A DNA stretch of 64,000 nt, taken from Lunularia cruciata. Taxonomy: Eukaryota; Streptophyta; Marchantiopsida; Lunulariales; Lunulariaceae. A program made the translations under genes and the position numbers. Position 1 is the stretch's first letter; the number at the start of each line of letters is the position of its first letter. The stretch lies in NCBI GenBank assembly GCA_948567375.1, contig OX419755.1, positions 62,624,944-62,688,943 of the forward strand, written 5' to 3'. Below the pieces are notes generated by a model, which saw only the letters and a program-made list of their open reading frames with translations, did no database searches and had not been told where the DNA came from. Below are positions 45,981 through 58,847 of the stretch, piece by piece.

Positions 45981-48060
45981 TCATTCTATGAATCTCTGAG
46001 TATCCCAGTTCTATTATAAGTGTCCTTTCACCTGCTGCACCGAAAGTCTCGAGTGTGGACTATTGTAGTCAAACACCGACTGCCCTTGTACTGTGAACCG
46101 AGACACACTATACAGTTCACTGGTGACCGGATCCGGGGGTGGCCGGTGAACTTCCCTCGAGTGAAATCCGTCATGATCGTGGTGGTTGAGAGGAGACGGA
46201 AACTGTGGGAATCGAATCTGAATAGGGACCAGCAAATCCAATGCAGAATAATGTGGATAGTAGTTGGGCCAAAATGACATGGGATTACAGGTAGGTGCTA
46301 AGAATCAGATCTATCAACCATGTGCATTCCTTCTCAATTTAGGATCTGATGTTGCATGCGTTCTCATTTGCCGGAATGGGGACGGGGGAGTGTTATAGAA
46401 CGCGCAATGGCGAGTGGAATTAAGATATGACTTGAGGTGGTTATAATTATCTTTGGCTAAAATAGCGAATGTGGAATCACAAATTTCTAAAAGTGGGAAG
46501 AGATCAGAAATTATCCTACCCGGGCTAAATTAAACAGCAGGGGATATATCAGAATACCGCTATGGGTGGAGGGGGACTTGTAAACAGTTGAATGATTTCA
46601 TAGAACTCTATATGGACGCTCACTGGAAAGTTAAACCAGGGTAATGAACAAAACAACATATACATTATGGCTATGGGTAGCACACCATAAATGTCATAGA
46701 TCACCTCCCAGGGCCACCGACGCCAATTAGAGGATCGTTATTGGTACTCGTAAAACACCCGAGTATTTACTTGTGTCGATCTATTCATCCTTCAGAGTAC
46801 TTATACCCGATATAACGACTCTATTGGGGCTTAGCCCCATGTTACCTCTTTTTTTGGTCTCTCCCTTGTACAGCTTGATGGGGGTCTTCGCATCCTTCGT
46901 TTTTCCTACGCGGTCGCGGTTTTTCTTGTTGATATAAAGAGGTTGAACGAGATCTTGTGTAGAAATGTAGTGATGTCGTTTTTTGCTAAAGCGTGCACTT
47001 TGGAATCGTTTTCAGCTGATACCATGAACGTACCCACTTTAAAACAGGGATACCGATTGACATAATACAGCATCATTTTAGGCATTTATTATAAAAGAAA
47101 GCAGATTTTATTCGTATGATAGTGGGAAGGATTATTAGCTTTCAAGCGGGTTGACTATATCGATATGTGCTCCTTTATTTACGCCTGTATGAGAACAGTC
47201 ATATGAGTGATACCGCGGCATACTAAGAACCAAAACGGTTTATAGTCATTGGTTTTGGCATTTACCATGTGCATGCCAATTCTTAAACGTGCTTTTCGTA
47301 ATCATGTAGCTTGTATCCAGAAACCAGAATTAAAAGACGATAGAATTCATTGTAAGCATACCTATCTTAGGACCGCCGCATGGGGTGCAATATGTCCTTG
47401 TTCTGCGCATGGACGACAAAAAGTTGAAAAATTAATGACTGATCATAGGGATGAAAGGACTTTCACCCCTTAATGGACAATCTTACTGGAGCACACCCTG
47501 ATACCAGCCAGATTATGGAAGAGCCGAGTCAAATCACTGTTGATATATCTGTAGACACAGAAGCGCGTCTCCAGGATTGCATTCGATTAGGTAGTAAGAT
47601 AACTGAAGTGAGTTGAAGAATCGTCATGACGATAAGAGATAAGATTTACCAACTGATGTCATTAGTGTCCCATAGATCAATCTGACAGGTCTTATTACTG
47701 ACTGTAAATATTTCAATATGCAAATGCACTCAGCACCTGTTCGAGCAAATGAAATTTATTTAAACCGCATCCATGGATCCAACTACCAACTTTTGGAACT
47801 GCTAATACATATATACAATAATTTCTTATGCACTCCAGTCTCTACTTAGCTAAAAAAAGTTGTCTATAATTAGTTGGGTGTTGATTCCGATGAATTATAT
47901 ATTACAGGGAGAGGCATACTTTGAAACGAGAAAAGACAAGGAGACAAATAAGATTATGAGATAATGCTAAGATTTAGAGACAAAACAGATTGTAAGAGAA
48001 CTAGAAGAGTTACCTAAACCCTAAACCGCGGTATAACTCTATCAAGCACTCAAATTGGCT
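45981..48060. other. Balanced-composition island inside AT-rich DNA
   Basis: Over about 2.1 kb the base composition returns to that of the gene space at 10-22 kb, then falls back. Only one frame (46,014-46,280, listed separately) looks mildly protein-like. The frame at 47,249-47,473 has no motif. The stretch may be a relic of gene space isolated by repeat insertions, or an unrecognised element. Confidence 0.45.
46014..46280 (-). CDS. Uncharacterised ORF, 88 aa
   Basis: ATG at 46,280 opens MSFWPNYYPHYSALDLLVPI, continuing with a Pro/His-rich stretch (PQFPSPLNHHDHDGFHSREV, HRPPPDPV) to a stop at 46,014. The opposite strand is open too (46,020-46,277), which weakens the case, because one of the two must be a shadow. 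No domain recognised and no splice partner found. Confidence 0.22.
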   Translation of the reverse strand: MSFWPNYYPHYSALDLLVPIQIRFPQFPSPLNHHDHDGFHSREVHRPPPDPVTSELYSVSRFTVQGQSVFDYNSPHSRLSVQQVKGHL

Positions 48061-51000
48061 TGAGTTCATAGAGGCTTCTGATTGACTATAATTCAGAGGG
48101 TGAGGTACAAATACCAAAAAGGTGAGGTTTAAATATTGACACATTACACAAGAAACTTATTATAAAGTACAATACTATATGCACACCTATGTAAGTCTAG
48201 AAGAGGGGAACATTGTAAAGTGGTCAAGACTCTTGTCTGAGATACAAGGTGAAGGAAGTTCTTGCAATGTGTATAGAGAGTATAAATACCCAAAACACTC
48301 AATATTAGAATCAAGGTATATAAGGACTCTTGTAGAGCATAGTTCTTCCATTATCTTGTCATCAATGATGGCTATTATCTTTGCCTGTGTCTCTATAGAT
48401 GCTCTTGCAAATGACTTCATTTGCAGTGGATGTGTAACTAGCATGTCAAAAATTGTGCACACCCTATATTAGCAATTGCCAATGCAAATGATAGCAAATG
48501 GCTATCATTGCTATATTATAAGTCTGATCATTACTCAAAGTTAATGTATCTATGTTTTTATACTTAATATCTGGAATGATATCCTTCTTATATAAGTTAG
48601 TGAAGCTATTCACGTCATAGCAAATTTATTCTTCCTTGAGAAGGTTACCTAATTAAAGAGAATATGTGCAACATTAGTTTATTTTTGTATGTGTATTGAT
48701 AGAGCTAGATCTTTCTAGCATGAATTATGGTTAATAAGTTAGAATGGATTCAATCTATATGAATTTAATGCCATTAAGATCAATTAATTTGGTGTATCCT
48801 TGAAAATTTGGGATTTTAATATTGCTCAAATAACAAAGTGAAGAAGATCAAACTAAACCAAATAAGGTAATGTTTGATCATTCAATAATATGATTGAGAA
48901 ACACTTGATAAAAAATAATTAATTGAAGTGGGATTAGTAAAATTAAGCTTATATATAGCAAAAGACTACAAGCGTTTCTTATACAATGAAAGGAAGCATT
49001 GTTGGTAGAGATAACCAACTTATAAACTTCAAAATGATATGGTTGCTTCCGCATAGAAGATTCTTATACCACCAATAATTGAAATATCTAAACATAAATT
49101 TATCATATTTACCAATTATAAAATCAATCATCACAAATAAATATATAGAGTAATAAATTTAGTCAAGAAAATATAGTTATTAAGAAAAGTGGAACATAAA
49201 TTTTAGCACAATATATAATGCAATTGAGAGCTTCATATTAATAAAATTAGTTAATATTTAATAAGATTGAATATAATCCTTCTAAGATTTTGATAGAATG
49301 AAGTAGTTTAGAAATTTGTATTTTAATATAGAAATTAGTTCATATAAGTAGAAGCTTACTTCTTAAAAAAATGTAGTCATTACCCTTGAAAGATTCTCTG
49401 TTTCTCATACCTCAAGAATCAGTGCCTTATAATCTAAGTACTTAGAGGACTTTAAATTAGTTATTTTAGAACATTTGGTTATGTGGCTATTCTTAAGTAC
49501 ATCTAAGATATTACTATATGAAGATCATATTATACTCCCTTTCACAAGATTTTTCTGTTTACATGAATAAATGTGTATAGTATGATACATGATTTTGCAA
49601 TCATGATGTCAGAGAAATATTGTGATGACATATTTGGAGGTTAACTAGAAGTAATTCATCACTATCTATAGAACTATTATTCTAGTTCTTCTTTTATAAG
49701 AAATAACACAATCCAAAATATGGAAATCAATAAAGACTCAAGTTTGTAAATATGTGAATTTACATATACTTATGAAGACATGCTTTGATTTTCCTAACTA
49801 TAAAGAGTTTTTCTATTCCAAGTGTAAGGTGTAATACATCTCATGCTAGAAGAGGTAATAATGTTTTAGTCATGTAGAGATGAAAACTCATAATCACTTT
49901 TATTGCAATCAATACAAGTAAGTATTGCAAATAAGAGTTTAAAGAAGGTTAAAATCTCAACATGTATAGATATGACTAAAAATCAGAAGTCCAAGAATCT
50001 ATTGCATAGGATAGTGCAATTCTTGCTTTAAAACCTCCTTAGCTAACAAGAGTGTTGCAAGGGACCAATTCTACCTTAGGTCACATCCACCAAAATTTAT
50101 AGGAAGACAAATCTACATCTTATATTCATATTTGAATTATTGTCACATCTTATGTTCTAATAATATGAAGGAAGTGTGACTTATGATATCATAAATATTG
50201 TAATTATATGGGGAAAGAACATCATTGTGAGGTAAGTACCAAATAGTATTGAATCCAAATAGAATAAACTACTTGTAGTTGTTGATACTAAGAACAAGAG
50301 CAAATTAAACTAGTAAACAGCATGAGAACGGATGTAAAAAGTTGATGAGCCATAAAAGTACTCTACTCTCAAGGATGAGCATAACACTCACCATTCTCTT
50401 TTCAAAACTAGAAACTAGAGGGCAAGGAAAGATTTTGAGGTGGTGAAGATACCTCTTAGACTAAGTCACTCTGATTTTCTGATCTTGATATTTCCTTGTC
50501 TAACTAGTAAGACCAAAATCGTTGACCATGAAAGCAAAAGTAGAAGCAAAGCAAAAGCAACTCCTATTACTTCTTCTAATACATCCAAAAAGCATTATTT
50601 GATAGAAAAGGAAGCAACATGAAAATAATTCCCACCTTTTCTAAAGTTACAAAGTAGTCTAAGGAGAAAAAACAAATCTCTCCATATATCATGTAATAGT
50701 GCTATTAGTAGAGCAAAGTTATATATAATCTCATGTACTATTGGGATCACTCTATGTTGTCTTATAGTAAATATCTACAAAGAAGATATATGAATGAATT
50801 TTTTATCTAACGTTTCCAAGGGTTCATAATACAGAACTATCAAGGATAATATTGAAGATGGTTGACATATTTACTTTAATAATAGTAAATCAAGGTAAAA
50901 TTTTGTAGTAATTCTAATACTTTTGGGGATGATCTCATCATCCCCAAAAATAGATGTTTAAATTTTTTGCATAAGCTATAAAGTACAAGTCCTATTTAAT

Positions 51001-51790
51001 GAGGTAAAGTATATACAAACATCCCATGTAATAACAAAATGATACCAAAAGCAAGGAAATATAAGTCTTTATGTTGTAAGTAGATTATATTAAATTAAAT
51101 CCTTTCACAAAAATTAAATAAGTGTATGAAATAAAAACTTGGAATATTCATATATAAATAGTTGTACAAGTTCTTCAGATTTCATTCAATCAGTCTATTA
51201 AAGAAAATTTGAGAATACAAATTGTGAGAAGCATGACTCTCAATTAGTTATTAATTCTCATATTATTAAAATTCATGAGTGAAAAGAACAAGATGGTTAA
51301 ATTACAACAAGAAAAGCTATGCAAAAGTTAAAGTATATGTGTATAAGAATGCAAGAGTGACTAAGTGTTGGATAATTACATCAAAGAGGAGTGATGGCTA
51401 AGGTTCTCCAAATTTGTAATTCATGGGGACATGTTCCAAACTCCACCTTCAATTTCACTTTTTGAGCTCAACTTGCACTAAATTGGTCATGCTTTCACCT
51501 CTTGAGCTCAAAATGATAATAAGCTTGAAAATTGCTTCTCTTTGCTCAAAATTTAGCCAGCACTTTTGTGCACCATCTACCTCATTGCCAAATCTGCATC
51601 ACTCAAATGAGCTTTTGCACACTAGAGAAAATTTGAACTCCGATTGAGCTACCAACAATTAGCAAGTCTTGGAAATACCACCAACACTCTCAATTCTTGC
51701 ATTTGATTTCCACCTGACCTCACTTCTTTGATATAATCAATTTGTTTGAATAACTCAAATCACACTCAATAAAATCAGTAATTGATCTAT
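48061..51790. other. AT-rich DNA without recognisable genes
   Basis: Stop-dense, AT-rich sequence. 48,179-48,472 is open on both strands, probably by chance. A perfect 13 bp inverted repeat lies at 50,921-50,949. No transposon domain is readable. Confidence 0.5.
50921..50949. repeat. Perfect inverted repeat, 13-bp arms
   Basis: ttttggggatgat (50,921-50,933), loop ctc, atcatccccaaaa (50,937-50,949). The arms are perfect and unusually GC-containing for this AT-rich zone. Confidence 0.85.
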
Positions 51791-52115
51791 CACTCAATAA
51801 TCTACCAACAACTGGATATTGATAACAATCAAACTACCCACTCTAGCTAAGAGAATCCAAGTGATGCTTGTTGGCCTTTGTCCACATAACCAAGAACTAG
51901 AATGTTCAACGTTAGAGAAGTGAGCTCTTTGGAACCACACTTTGAAAATATACCCCTTGGTCTCCAATCCTAACGGTCCCGTTGATGCCCCAGTGATGGT
52001 GCAAAGGGTGCAAGTGATAGTGGGCCCTACCATGTAGTCAATACAACACAAGATCTGACGGTCAACAAGTAGTCTATGTGTTACTACCAAAATACTTTTG
52101 ACTACCAACACTACT
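51791..52115 (-). repeat. Inverted third copy of the ancient Ty3 LTR
   Basis: The reverse complement parallels 27,877-28,290 and 39,492-39,895 (ttggtagtcaaaagtatt, then tgtggacaaaggcc(a)a, then tctcttagctagagtg). No internal region lies beside it, so it is probably a solo LTR. Confidence 0.5.
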
Positions 52116-54733
52116 ACTCTAGAGTTTGGGCAATGTAGTGCGATGCTCCAAATGCCGTGACAAATTATAGAAATCTATAGTGTGATAGTTTTTTAAGGTT
52201 TCATACTCAAAAAGTTATTACAAAAAAATAATTTAATCAAGTATCTTTGAAACTATCAAAGTTTATAAATTTCTCTAGCTAAAAATTTTCATTAACTAAT
52301 TTACTAATAGGAAATTTGGAATAATAATTTGGAATTCAACCCTTACCTCATGTACATATATATATATGAGAGCAATGAGTTTAACTCATAAGAATCCTAT
52401 ACCTAATAATTTCAAGAACTATTAATTCATATACAATCATTCTAATAATGTAATTGAAAACTTGGAATAATACAAAAACAATATAAAATTATTTCTTTGA
52501 TTTGTTGTACTTTGATTGTCTATTATATTACGTGATTGAATTATCTATCTGACTATCCAAGATAACATAAATATTATTAGAGCTAAATAAAATTATCTAT
52601 GTAACTCTAATTTTAATGGAGACTATGCGTAATACTCCAAGGACAAGAGAAGAGAAAACACAGATTTCACATTCAATCATATGATGCTTCAAAGGAGCAC
52701 CTTCTCTTTACTATATAGACAAAGAGGATCTCCTCCAAGGAAGCTCCACCATAGGATTAGGCACACAGATAGGTGGCATGTAAACAAGCTCCACTCTTGG
52801 ATTGCTTACTTGGATGGGTGACATGTTGGTCATGGTCCTATTTGGTTGGTCAAACAAGCTTTGACCAAAGGGAATCTTTTAAGGAATCTTCTTGTAGGAA
52901 TCTCAGAATCACGTGGTAACATTGGAAAGCTCTCGATGAGACAAACCAAGGGGAGGGAAGGCCAACCTTTACATTATGAGGAGGGGAGAATTTGCACATT
53001 TTCAAGGCCTAATTCATCCATTTAGGCCTCTAAAATTTCCTTCAAAGTTTTCATACATATTTCACTTCCTACTCTATACTTTTAGACACAAGTATAAATA
53101 AGTAGCATCTAATCTCTTTAGAATGAACCAAGAACTTCTTCTATGTTATTGTAAACCTACCTGTAACCAAGGTCAGTCACAAGATGAGTATAATATAGGG
53201 TAAGATCTATGAATGTATTGGAGTGGAGCAAAATCAAATATGAAATCTAGTCACAAAAGAGATCTCTTAATGGGACATATTGCAATTTGAATTAAAGGAG
53301 GCTATGATAAGTTTGATATGCTACTTGCATAGCCTTTAGGGAAATGGAGAGTCAGTTATGAGTCTTATTATAGAAGCACACATCCATGGAGGTATAGGTA
53401 ATTATAAGATCCTCATAATTTAAGAGTGAAGGGTATGAAGTTGAAGGAAAGAAGGAGATTCCGTTGTGATGACAAAGAAAGGTGCGTATTCATTAAAAAT
53501 GCATTTGATGAGTTTGTGTAGCATATAGAAGAAGTATCATTGTCATAGTATATTATGGAAATTTACAATAGTAATTAATTGAAACCTTATAATATGATTT
53601 ATAGTTCTTAATTCAAAATTAAATAAAAAGTTTAAAATATATATTTGAAAGGTAAGCAAGAGCCTTATTTTAGACTGAAGTGCTAGTAAGGTGGTTTAAA
53701 ATCTTCTTAGGCAATAATATCTTGTGAACCTTCATCAAGTAACTTGTTCAAGAAATAAACCTATATCCACCTACAATATCAATAGAAGCAATTACTAGTC
53801 AGTCTTCAAGTTTATCTCCCCTTATTGTTTATGTAGATTCAAAGTTTACTATAATGAGGTATAAGATAAGGAGTATTACTTTTCTTAATCCCTCCATCCA
53901 AGATCAAAGAATATAAAATTCAAGGAATATAAGAGCAATATCTTAAAGACTGGTAAACATAAAATATCATAAATATTAGATTATTATTACAAGAGAAAGA
54001 GAAAATAACTTGTTTTATTTCCAATATCTCCAAGTGTGCCATACAGTTTCAAATCCCACCCATAATAAACTTGCCATCCTAATAAACATATTTATGACAT
54101 GATAATCCTCATATTATGCTCGCATCAATAAGAGCTCATCAAATCCTTAGCAATTCAATCTAAGAAGCAAACTTGAAGATTGGAGTCTCAAGACTCAAAT
54201 TGTACCAAAGTCTTTATAATCTTTAATTGTTTGAGTTCAAGTGAGTTTGCTAGAATCTTCACCTTCTTAGATATTTCTCATCAAGGTGGTACTTTAAGAA
54301 GTTTTTGGCAATTGTTGCTAATTGGCTAAAAGAAATACTTGTTGTTATCTCAAGTTTATGAAGTATGTTTATATACATGGACATAGTTATTTTTAGGGGT
54401 TGAATTTCTTAGAATACATTTTAAATTGGATAAGTCTTGATTGTTTTTGAAAACTCTTTTTCTAGAGCTTCAACAAGATCAAAATAAATAAATAAAATGC
54501 AAATACTAAAGGAGTATGTGCATGAACTAAGCTTTGGTATAAAATAATTTTTACTTGATATTATCTTATGACTCAACATGTGAAACCATAAATTTAGGAT
54601 CATAAGTTAAGAAAATTTTCTCAAATTTGGAGTTCTTTATGTTGTGGAAAGCACTTGAAAAAAGTGTTTTTAGCATAACAAACATGAACCAAAATCTACG
54701 TGTAAGCTTTCATATTTGGTGTTTCATATGGTA
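52116..54733. other. AT-rich DNA with an inverted family-B relic
   Basis: The stretch 52,660-53,100 resembles the reverse complement of 30,951-31,587 and 35,165-35,906 (gaccaaagggaatcttttaa, attggaaagctctcgatgag, aattcatccatttaggc). The rest is AT-rich and without genes. Confidence 0.45.
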
Positions 54734-55156
54734 TGTAAAAGACCAAAACCGAGGAGAGAAATAGGAGAATGGAAGCTCACATTGGGACACTTGAATGAGG
54801 GAAAACTCCGAATGCCTAGCATGAGCTTCGGCCTTGGTATTTATAGGTAGCATACAAGACCCTTGAAGCTTCTCAAGAAGTTTCCTTGAGCCGCTTTCTT
54901 GGAGTGCAAGCCAAGTTAACTAGGAAGCTTCTCAAGAAGCTTCCTTCTAGAAGCCGCCTACTTGGCGTGCAAGCTAAGCTAGTTAGAAGCTTCTAGAAGC
55001 TTCCTTCTAGAAGCTACCTGCTTAGGGCGCAAGTTAACTAGTTGGGAAGCTTCCTAAGAAGCTTCTTAGATGCTTCTAGAATATTCTAGGCTATTTTGTG
55101 TTATTCTCTACTTCGTAAGCTCGACTCACTTCGTCACTAAACTCCATATTGTTACA
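54734..55156 (-). repeat. 3' LTR of Ty3 chromovirus
   Basis: Minus orientation TGTAACAATATGG ... GTCTTTTACA (TG...CA ends). The pol frame runs across its edge (stop at 55,091). Contains the heat-shock-like block at 54,986-55,003 and a TATA box at 54,838-54,845. Just upstream on the minus strand stands a purine-rich tract (GCGAGGGAATA), the probable plus-strand primer. Confidence 0.95.
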
Positions 55157-56365
55157 TATTCCCTCGCCGCTAGTTGGTGACGTCCTCGTCGCCAGTGAAG
55201 CTTCGAATTCCTTGATGGCCATCTGTGCATTCTGGAGGTGAGAAAGAGGTTCCCATGTAGCATCATGAAGGGGATACCCTTTCCAAAGGACCTTGTACTC
55301 CGTATGTTGGTGACGGCCTTGTTGAATATGGCAATGCGCAAGGATATGATCAACTTCGTACTCCTCATGATCATTGATAGGGACAGGAAGAGGGGGAGGT
55401 TGGACTCGAGAGGAAAAGGAAGAAGGGTTAGGAACAAAGGGTTTCAACTTGGAAATATGAAAGACAGGATGGATACGCATGTGACAAGGTAAGGCAAGAT
55501 GATAAGCAACAGGAGAGATAATGTGGGTGATATCAAAGGGTCCTATCCAATTAGGAGCAAGTTTACGAACTTGGGTATCAAGTGGGAGAGGGAGGTTACT
55601 AGAGGATAGCATGACTTTATCACCAACTTCAAAGGTGAGATCACGACGATGATGGTCTGCATATTGTTTTTGGCGATTTTGAGCAACAAGGAGGTGAGAT
55701 TTGGCTTGTTGGAGAGATTGGGATATAGTGGTCAAGAATGTAGAAGTATGAGGAACCTGAGAGGGAGGGGGAGAAAGAAGAGAATCTGGAACAAGCGGAT
55801 CTTGGCCAAAATTGAGAAAGAAGGGAGAAAATCCAGTGCTTGCCTGTTTGGAATTGTTGTAGGAAAATTCTGCAGCTGCAAGACATTCATCCCAGTTGGT
55901 ATGGTGGACATTGACAAAGGCCCGCAGCATATCCTCCAATGTACGATTGGCACGTTCGGTTTGTCCATCAGTTTGAGGATGATAGGCCGTGGACAAAGCA
56001 AGCTTGGTGCCGAGTATCTGGAAGAGTGCTTGCCAAAACTTCCCGGTAAATCGAGGATCACGGTCGGAGATGAGTACACGTGGCATCCCATGATGCTTGA
56101 AGACATTGTCGAAGTAGATTTGCGCTAAGGTTGGAGCATCCACGGTATCACAGGTTGGTGCCAAGTGGATTTGCTTACTAAGCTTATCCACAAACACCAC
56201 AATTGCGGTGTGTCCTTGTTTTGTCTTTGGCAAGGATGTGATGAGATCCAAGCTCACATGCTCCCAACGAGCGGATGGAATGGCGAGTGGTTGAAGGAGT
56301 CCACTCGGCTTCTGGTTGCAGGCCTTGTTCCGTTGGCAACTCTCACATGATCGGACAAAGTCTCA
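55091..56365 (-). pseudogene. Ty3 integrase core and chromodomain
   Basis: Continues the pol frame after the TGA at 56,363-56,365. The integrase core shows the DD-E triad: SLDLITSLPKTKQGHTAIVV, then VLISDRDPRFTGKFW, then YHPQTDGQTERANRTLED. A C-terminal DNA-binding part follows (VGDKVMLSSSNLPL, LAPNWIGPFDI). Near the end is a chromodomain: EYEVDHILAHCHIQQGRHQH, TEYKVLWKGYPLHDATWEPL. Chromodomains of this family direct insertion to marked chromatin. This part is open from 56,257 to 55,091; only the upstream stop separates it from RNase H. Confidence 0.9.
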
Positions 56366-57289
56366 AACATCTCGTGTCATGTTGGGCCACCACCATTGGC
56401 GTTGGAGGGTGCCCAAGGTCTTGTCCACTCCCATGTGACCAACTATTGGTAAATCATGGGCTTCTTGAAGGCGCACAAGTCGAAGATCACCTTTGGTTGG
56501 AACATAGATCTGGTCTGCATGGAATAAAAGGCCTTCCTTGAAGGAGAAGGTGTTGTACTCCTTGTTGCGTGCTGTTAGACGACTGTGTACCATTTGGAAG
56601 AAGGGATCTTGCTGTAGGGCTAACCAAAACTCGTTATGAATCTTGGGATCAATTGACACCGTCGTAATTGCTGCCGTGATGAGAGGAAGAGACTTTAAAT
56701 CAGGTCGTCGTGATAGAGCATCAGGGATGACATGGAACCGACCTGGTTTGTACTCAAGTTTGATGTCGAACAATTGGAGTTGCTCTTCCCATCGATGATG
56801 TTGACTCTTCATGTGCTCTAGGTGTAAGGTCTGCAACAATGGCTTGTGATCAATTCGCATGATCACTTGTTTCCCCAAGAGATAATGCCTCCATACCTTG
56901 GTGGCATATACCATTGCAAGTTGTTCCCGATCTTGAGCAGAGTAATTTCTTTCAGCTGTATTTAGTCGGCGAGACACAAAGGCAATAGGATGTAGTCCAT
57001 CTGGAAATTCTTGTTGCAACACAGCTCCAATTGCAAAGTTAGAAGCATCAAAATCAACCACACAAGGTAGTTGAGGATCATATGGTTGAAGAATGGGTCT
57101 TGAAGACACCATATGCTTTAACTTCTGGAATGCTTCTTCATGCTTGGTGGTCCATTGGAAGCTCAAGTTCTTTCCCAAGAGGTCAGTCAATGGTGCAGCC
57201 ACGTGAGCATAATAGTGGATGAACCGTTGGTAAAACTGGCCAATCCATTGAACGCTCGTACTTCGGTAGCATCCTTCGGGGTAGGCCAA
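56363..57289 (-). pseudogene. Ty3 RNase H and integrase zinc-binding region
   Basis: Open from FYQRFIHYYAHVAAPLTDLL through the RNase H part (VDFDASNFAIGAVLQQEF, YSAQDREQLAMVYATKVWRH, LQLFDIKLEYKPGRFHVIPD ALSR) to the integrase HHCC zone (HDLPIVGHMGVDKTLGTLQR). It is joined to the RT part by a frame shift near 57,240, where a run of T is one base short. It ends at a TGA (56,363) where the family normally continues through CGA. Confidence 0.9.
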
Positions 57290-58820
57290 TCAGTAATGGC
57301 CTTGATCTTCTCTTCTTCCATCTTGATCCCCTCTGATGAGATCTTATGACCCAAGAAGGTAACCTCCTTTTGCCAAAAAGCACACTTTGACTTCTTGCAG
57401 TAAAATTTCCACTGTCGTAGTCATCTTAGGACTTCTCGCACATGATCCATGTGTTCTGCCTCTGTCCTACTATAGATTAAGATATCATCTAAGAACACTA
57501 CCAATGACTGATCCAATAGCCCCTCCAACACCCAATGCATCTGATCCATGAAGACTACTGGAGCATTAGTGAGTCCGAAAGGTAGAACTCTCCACTCAAA
57601 ATGTCCATACCTTGTACGAAAGGTAGTCTTTTTCACGTCCTCTCCTTCAATAGGAATTTGCCAATAGCCGCTACAAAGATCTAGCTTGGAAAAGTATTGT
57701 GCTCCACTTAATTGATCAAGCAAGTCATCGATCCGAGGCAAGGGATATGCATTCTTCACGGTTTGCTGATCGAGCCCACGGTAATCAATACAGAAACAAA
57801 GTCCTCCATCCTTCTTTGGAACAAATAGTACCGGTGCTCCCCAAGGAGAGGTACTATGTCGTATGAAATCCTTCTCCAACAACTCTGTAAGTGTTGTTCG
57901 CAACTCCTCCAACTCCTTTGGTGAGAGCCGATAGATTGGTCTACTCACTGGAGTACTCCCTGGCAATAACTCGATCTTGAAGGGCATACCTCGATCAGAG
58001 GGTAATCCCTTTGGCAGATCATCCGGAAACACATCTGCAAACTCTTGAACTATCCGATCAACCGTTGCTTGATGCGGCACTTGGCCCTCCTCAGATTGTT
58101 CTTGTGCAATCGGCTTGATCCACACTGCGAATACAGACTTATCTTCCTCTAAAGCTTGCTCTATGGCTGCTTCATTAACAAACTTTCCTTCTAGGGACTC
58201 ATCTCTCTTCCGAGCTTGCTCCAAGGTTGCCTTCCTGGCAAACTTCCCATCTTGGGACTCATCTCCCTTCCAAATTTGCTCTATGGCTACCTTCTCGACA
58301 AACTTCCCATCTTGGGACTGACTATTCTTAGGTGTCTTACTCAGAGGTGCCAGACAACCTAATCGGAAATTCCTACCCTGGTGTTGTACTTGAATTTGGT
58401 GTCGGGTCCAATCAAATTGAACCTTATGACATTCAAGCCAAGGTAGACCCAGAATGATATCATAGTGTAGAGGTGCCACTACAAACCTCATACACTCCAA
58501 ATACTCCTTCCCAATCTTGAAGGTAACAGGATGCAAGGTGCAGAATGCAGAACCCTTTCTACCATCCGCCATCATCAAACTACTTCCAATCACTGGCTTG
58601 ATAGGAATACCCAATTCCTTTGCTACTTGCATAGACATGCAATTCTCTGAACTTCCAGAATCAACCAAAATTCTACAACCCCGATTAGATATCATACCTT
58701 GCAAGTGAAGCAAAGTTGCATAGGTCGAGCCTTCAATCCCATTGGAACTAATCAAGCTCCCAGTAGGCGGCTTGAAATCTCCTACTGGGATTCCTCGTTT
58801 CCCTGATCATTCCGCTCCAC
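57290..58820 (-). pseudogene. Ty3 protease and reverse transcriptase
   Basis: The frame opens near 58,790 and carries the aspartic protease motif [11 protein letters not shown] (about 58,670-58,640), then a linker with three 20-residue repeats, then [71 protein letters not shown] and the catalytic [11 protein letters not shown] (about 57,500). TGA at 57,421-57,423 interrupts the frame between HVREVLR and LRQWKFYC; the same frame then runs on (KKSKCAFWQKEVTFLGHKIS) to the frameshift near 57,240. It is in a different frame from gag. Confidence 0.9.
58138..58317 (-). repeat. Three tandem 60-bp repeats coding 20-residue units
   Basis: Within the protease-RT linker three consecutive units are seen, [40 protein letters not shown] and [20 protein letters not shown]. 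They are charged and likely helical. The units differ at many residues yet keep the frame, so they arose before the element's inactivation. Confidence 0.9.
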
Positions 58821-58847
58821 AACCTCCACTTGGGCAACTTGTCGAGG

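Noticed and set aside
22501-46000. AT-rich block as integrated giant-virus DNA
   Set aside because: Where proteins can be read they are Ty3/gypsy gag and pol, and the block contains solo LTRs with target duplications. No viral hallmark gene is visible.
48010-48028. Telomere-like cctaaaccctaaacc
   Set aside because: Only two units; common by chance and in plant promoters; no array.
48179-48472. ORFs open on both strands (97 and 91 codons)
   Set aside because: Mirror-open frames without domain or splice support in repeat DNA.
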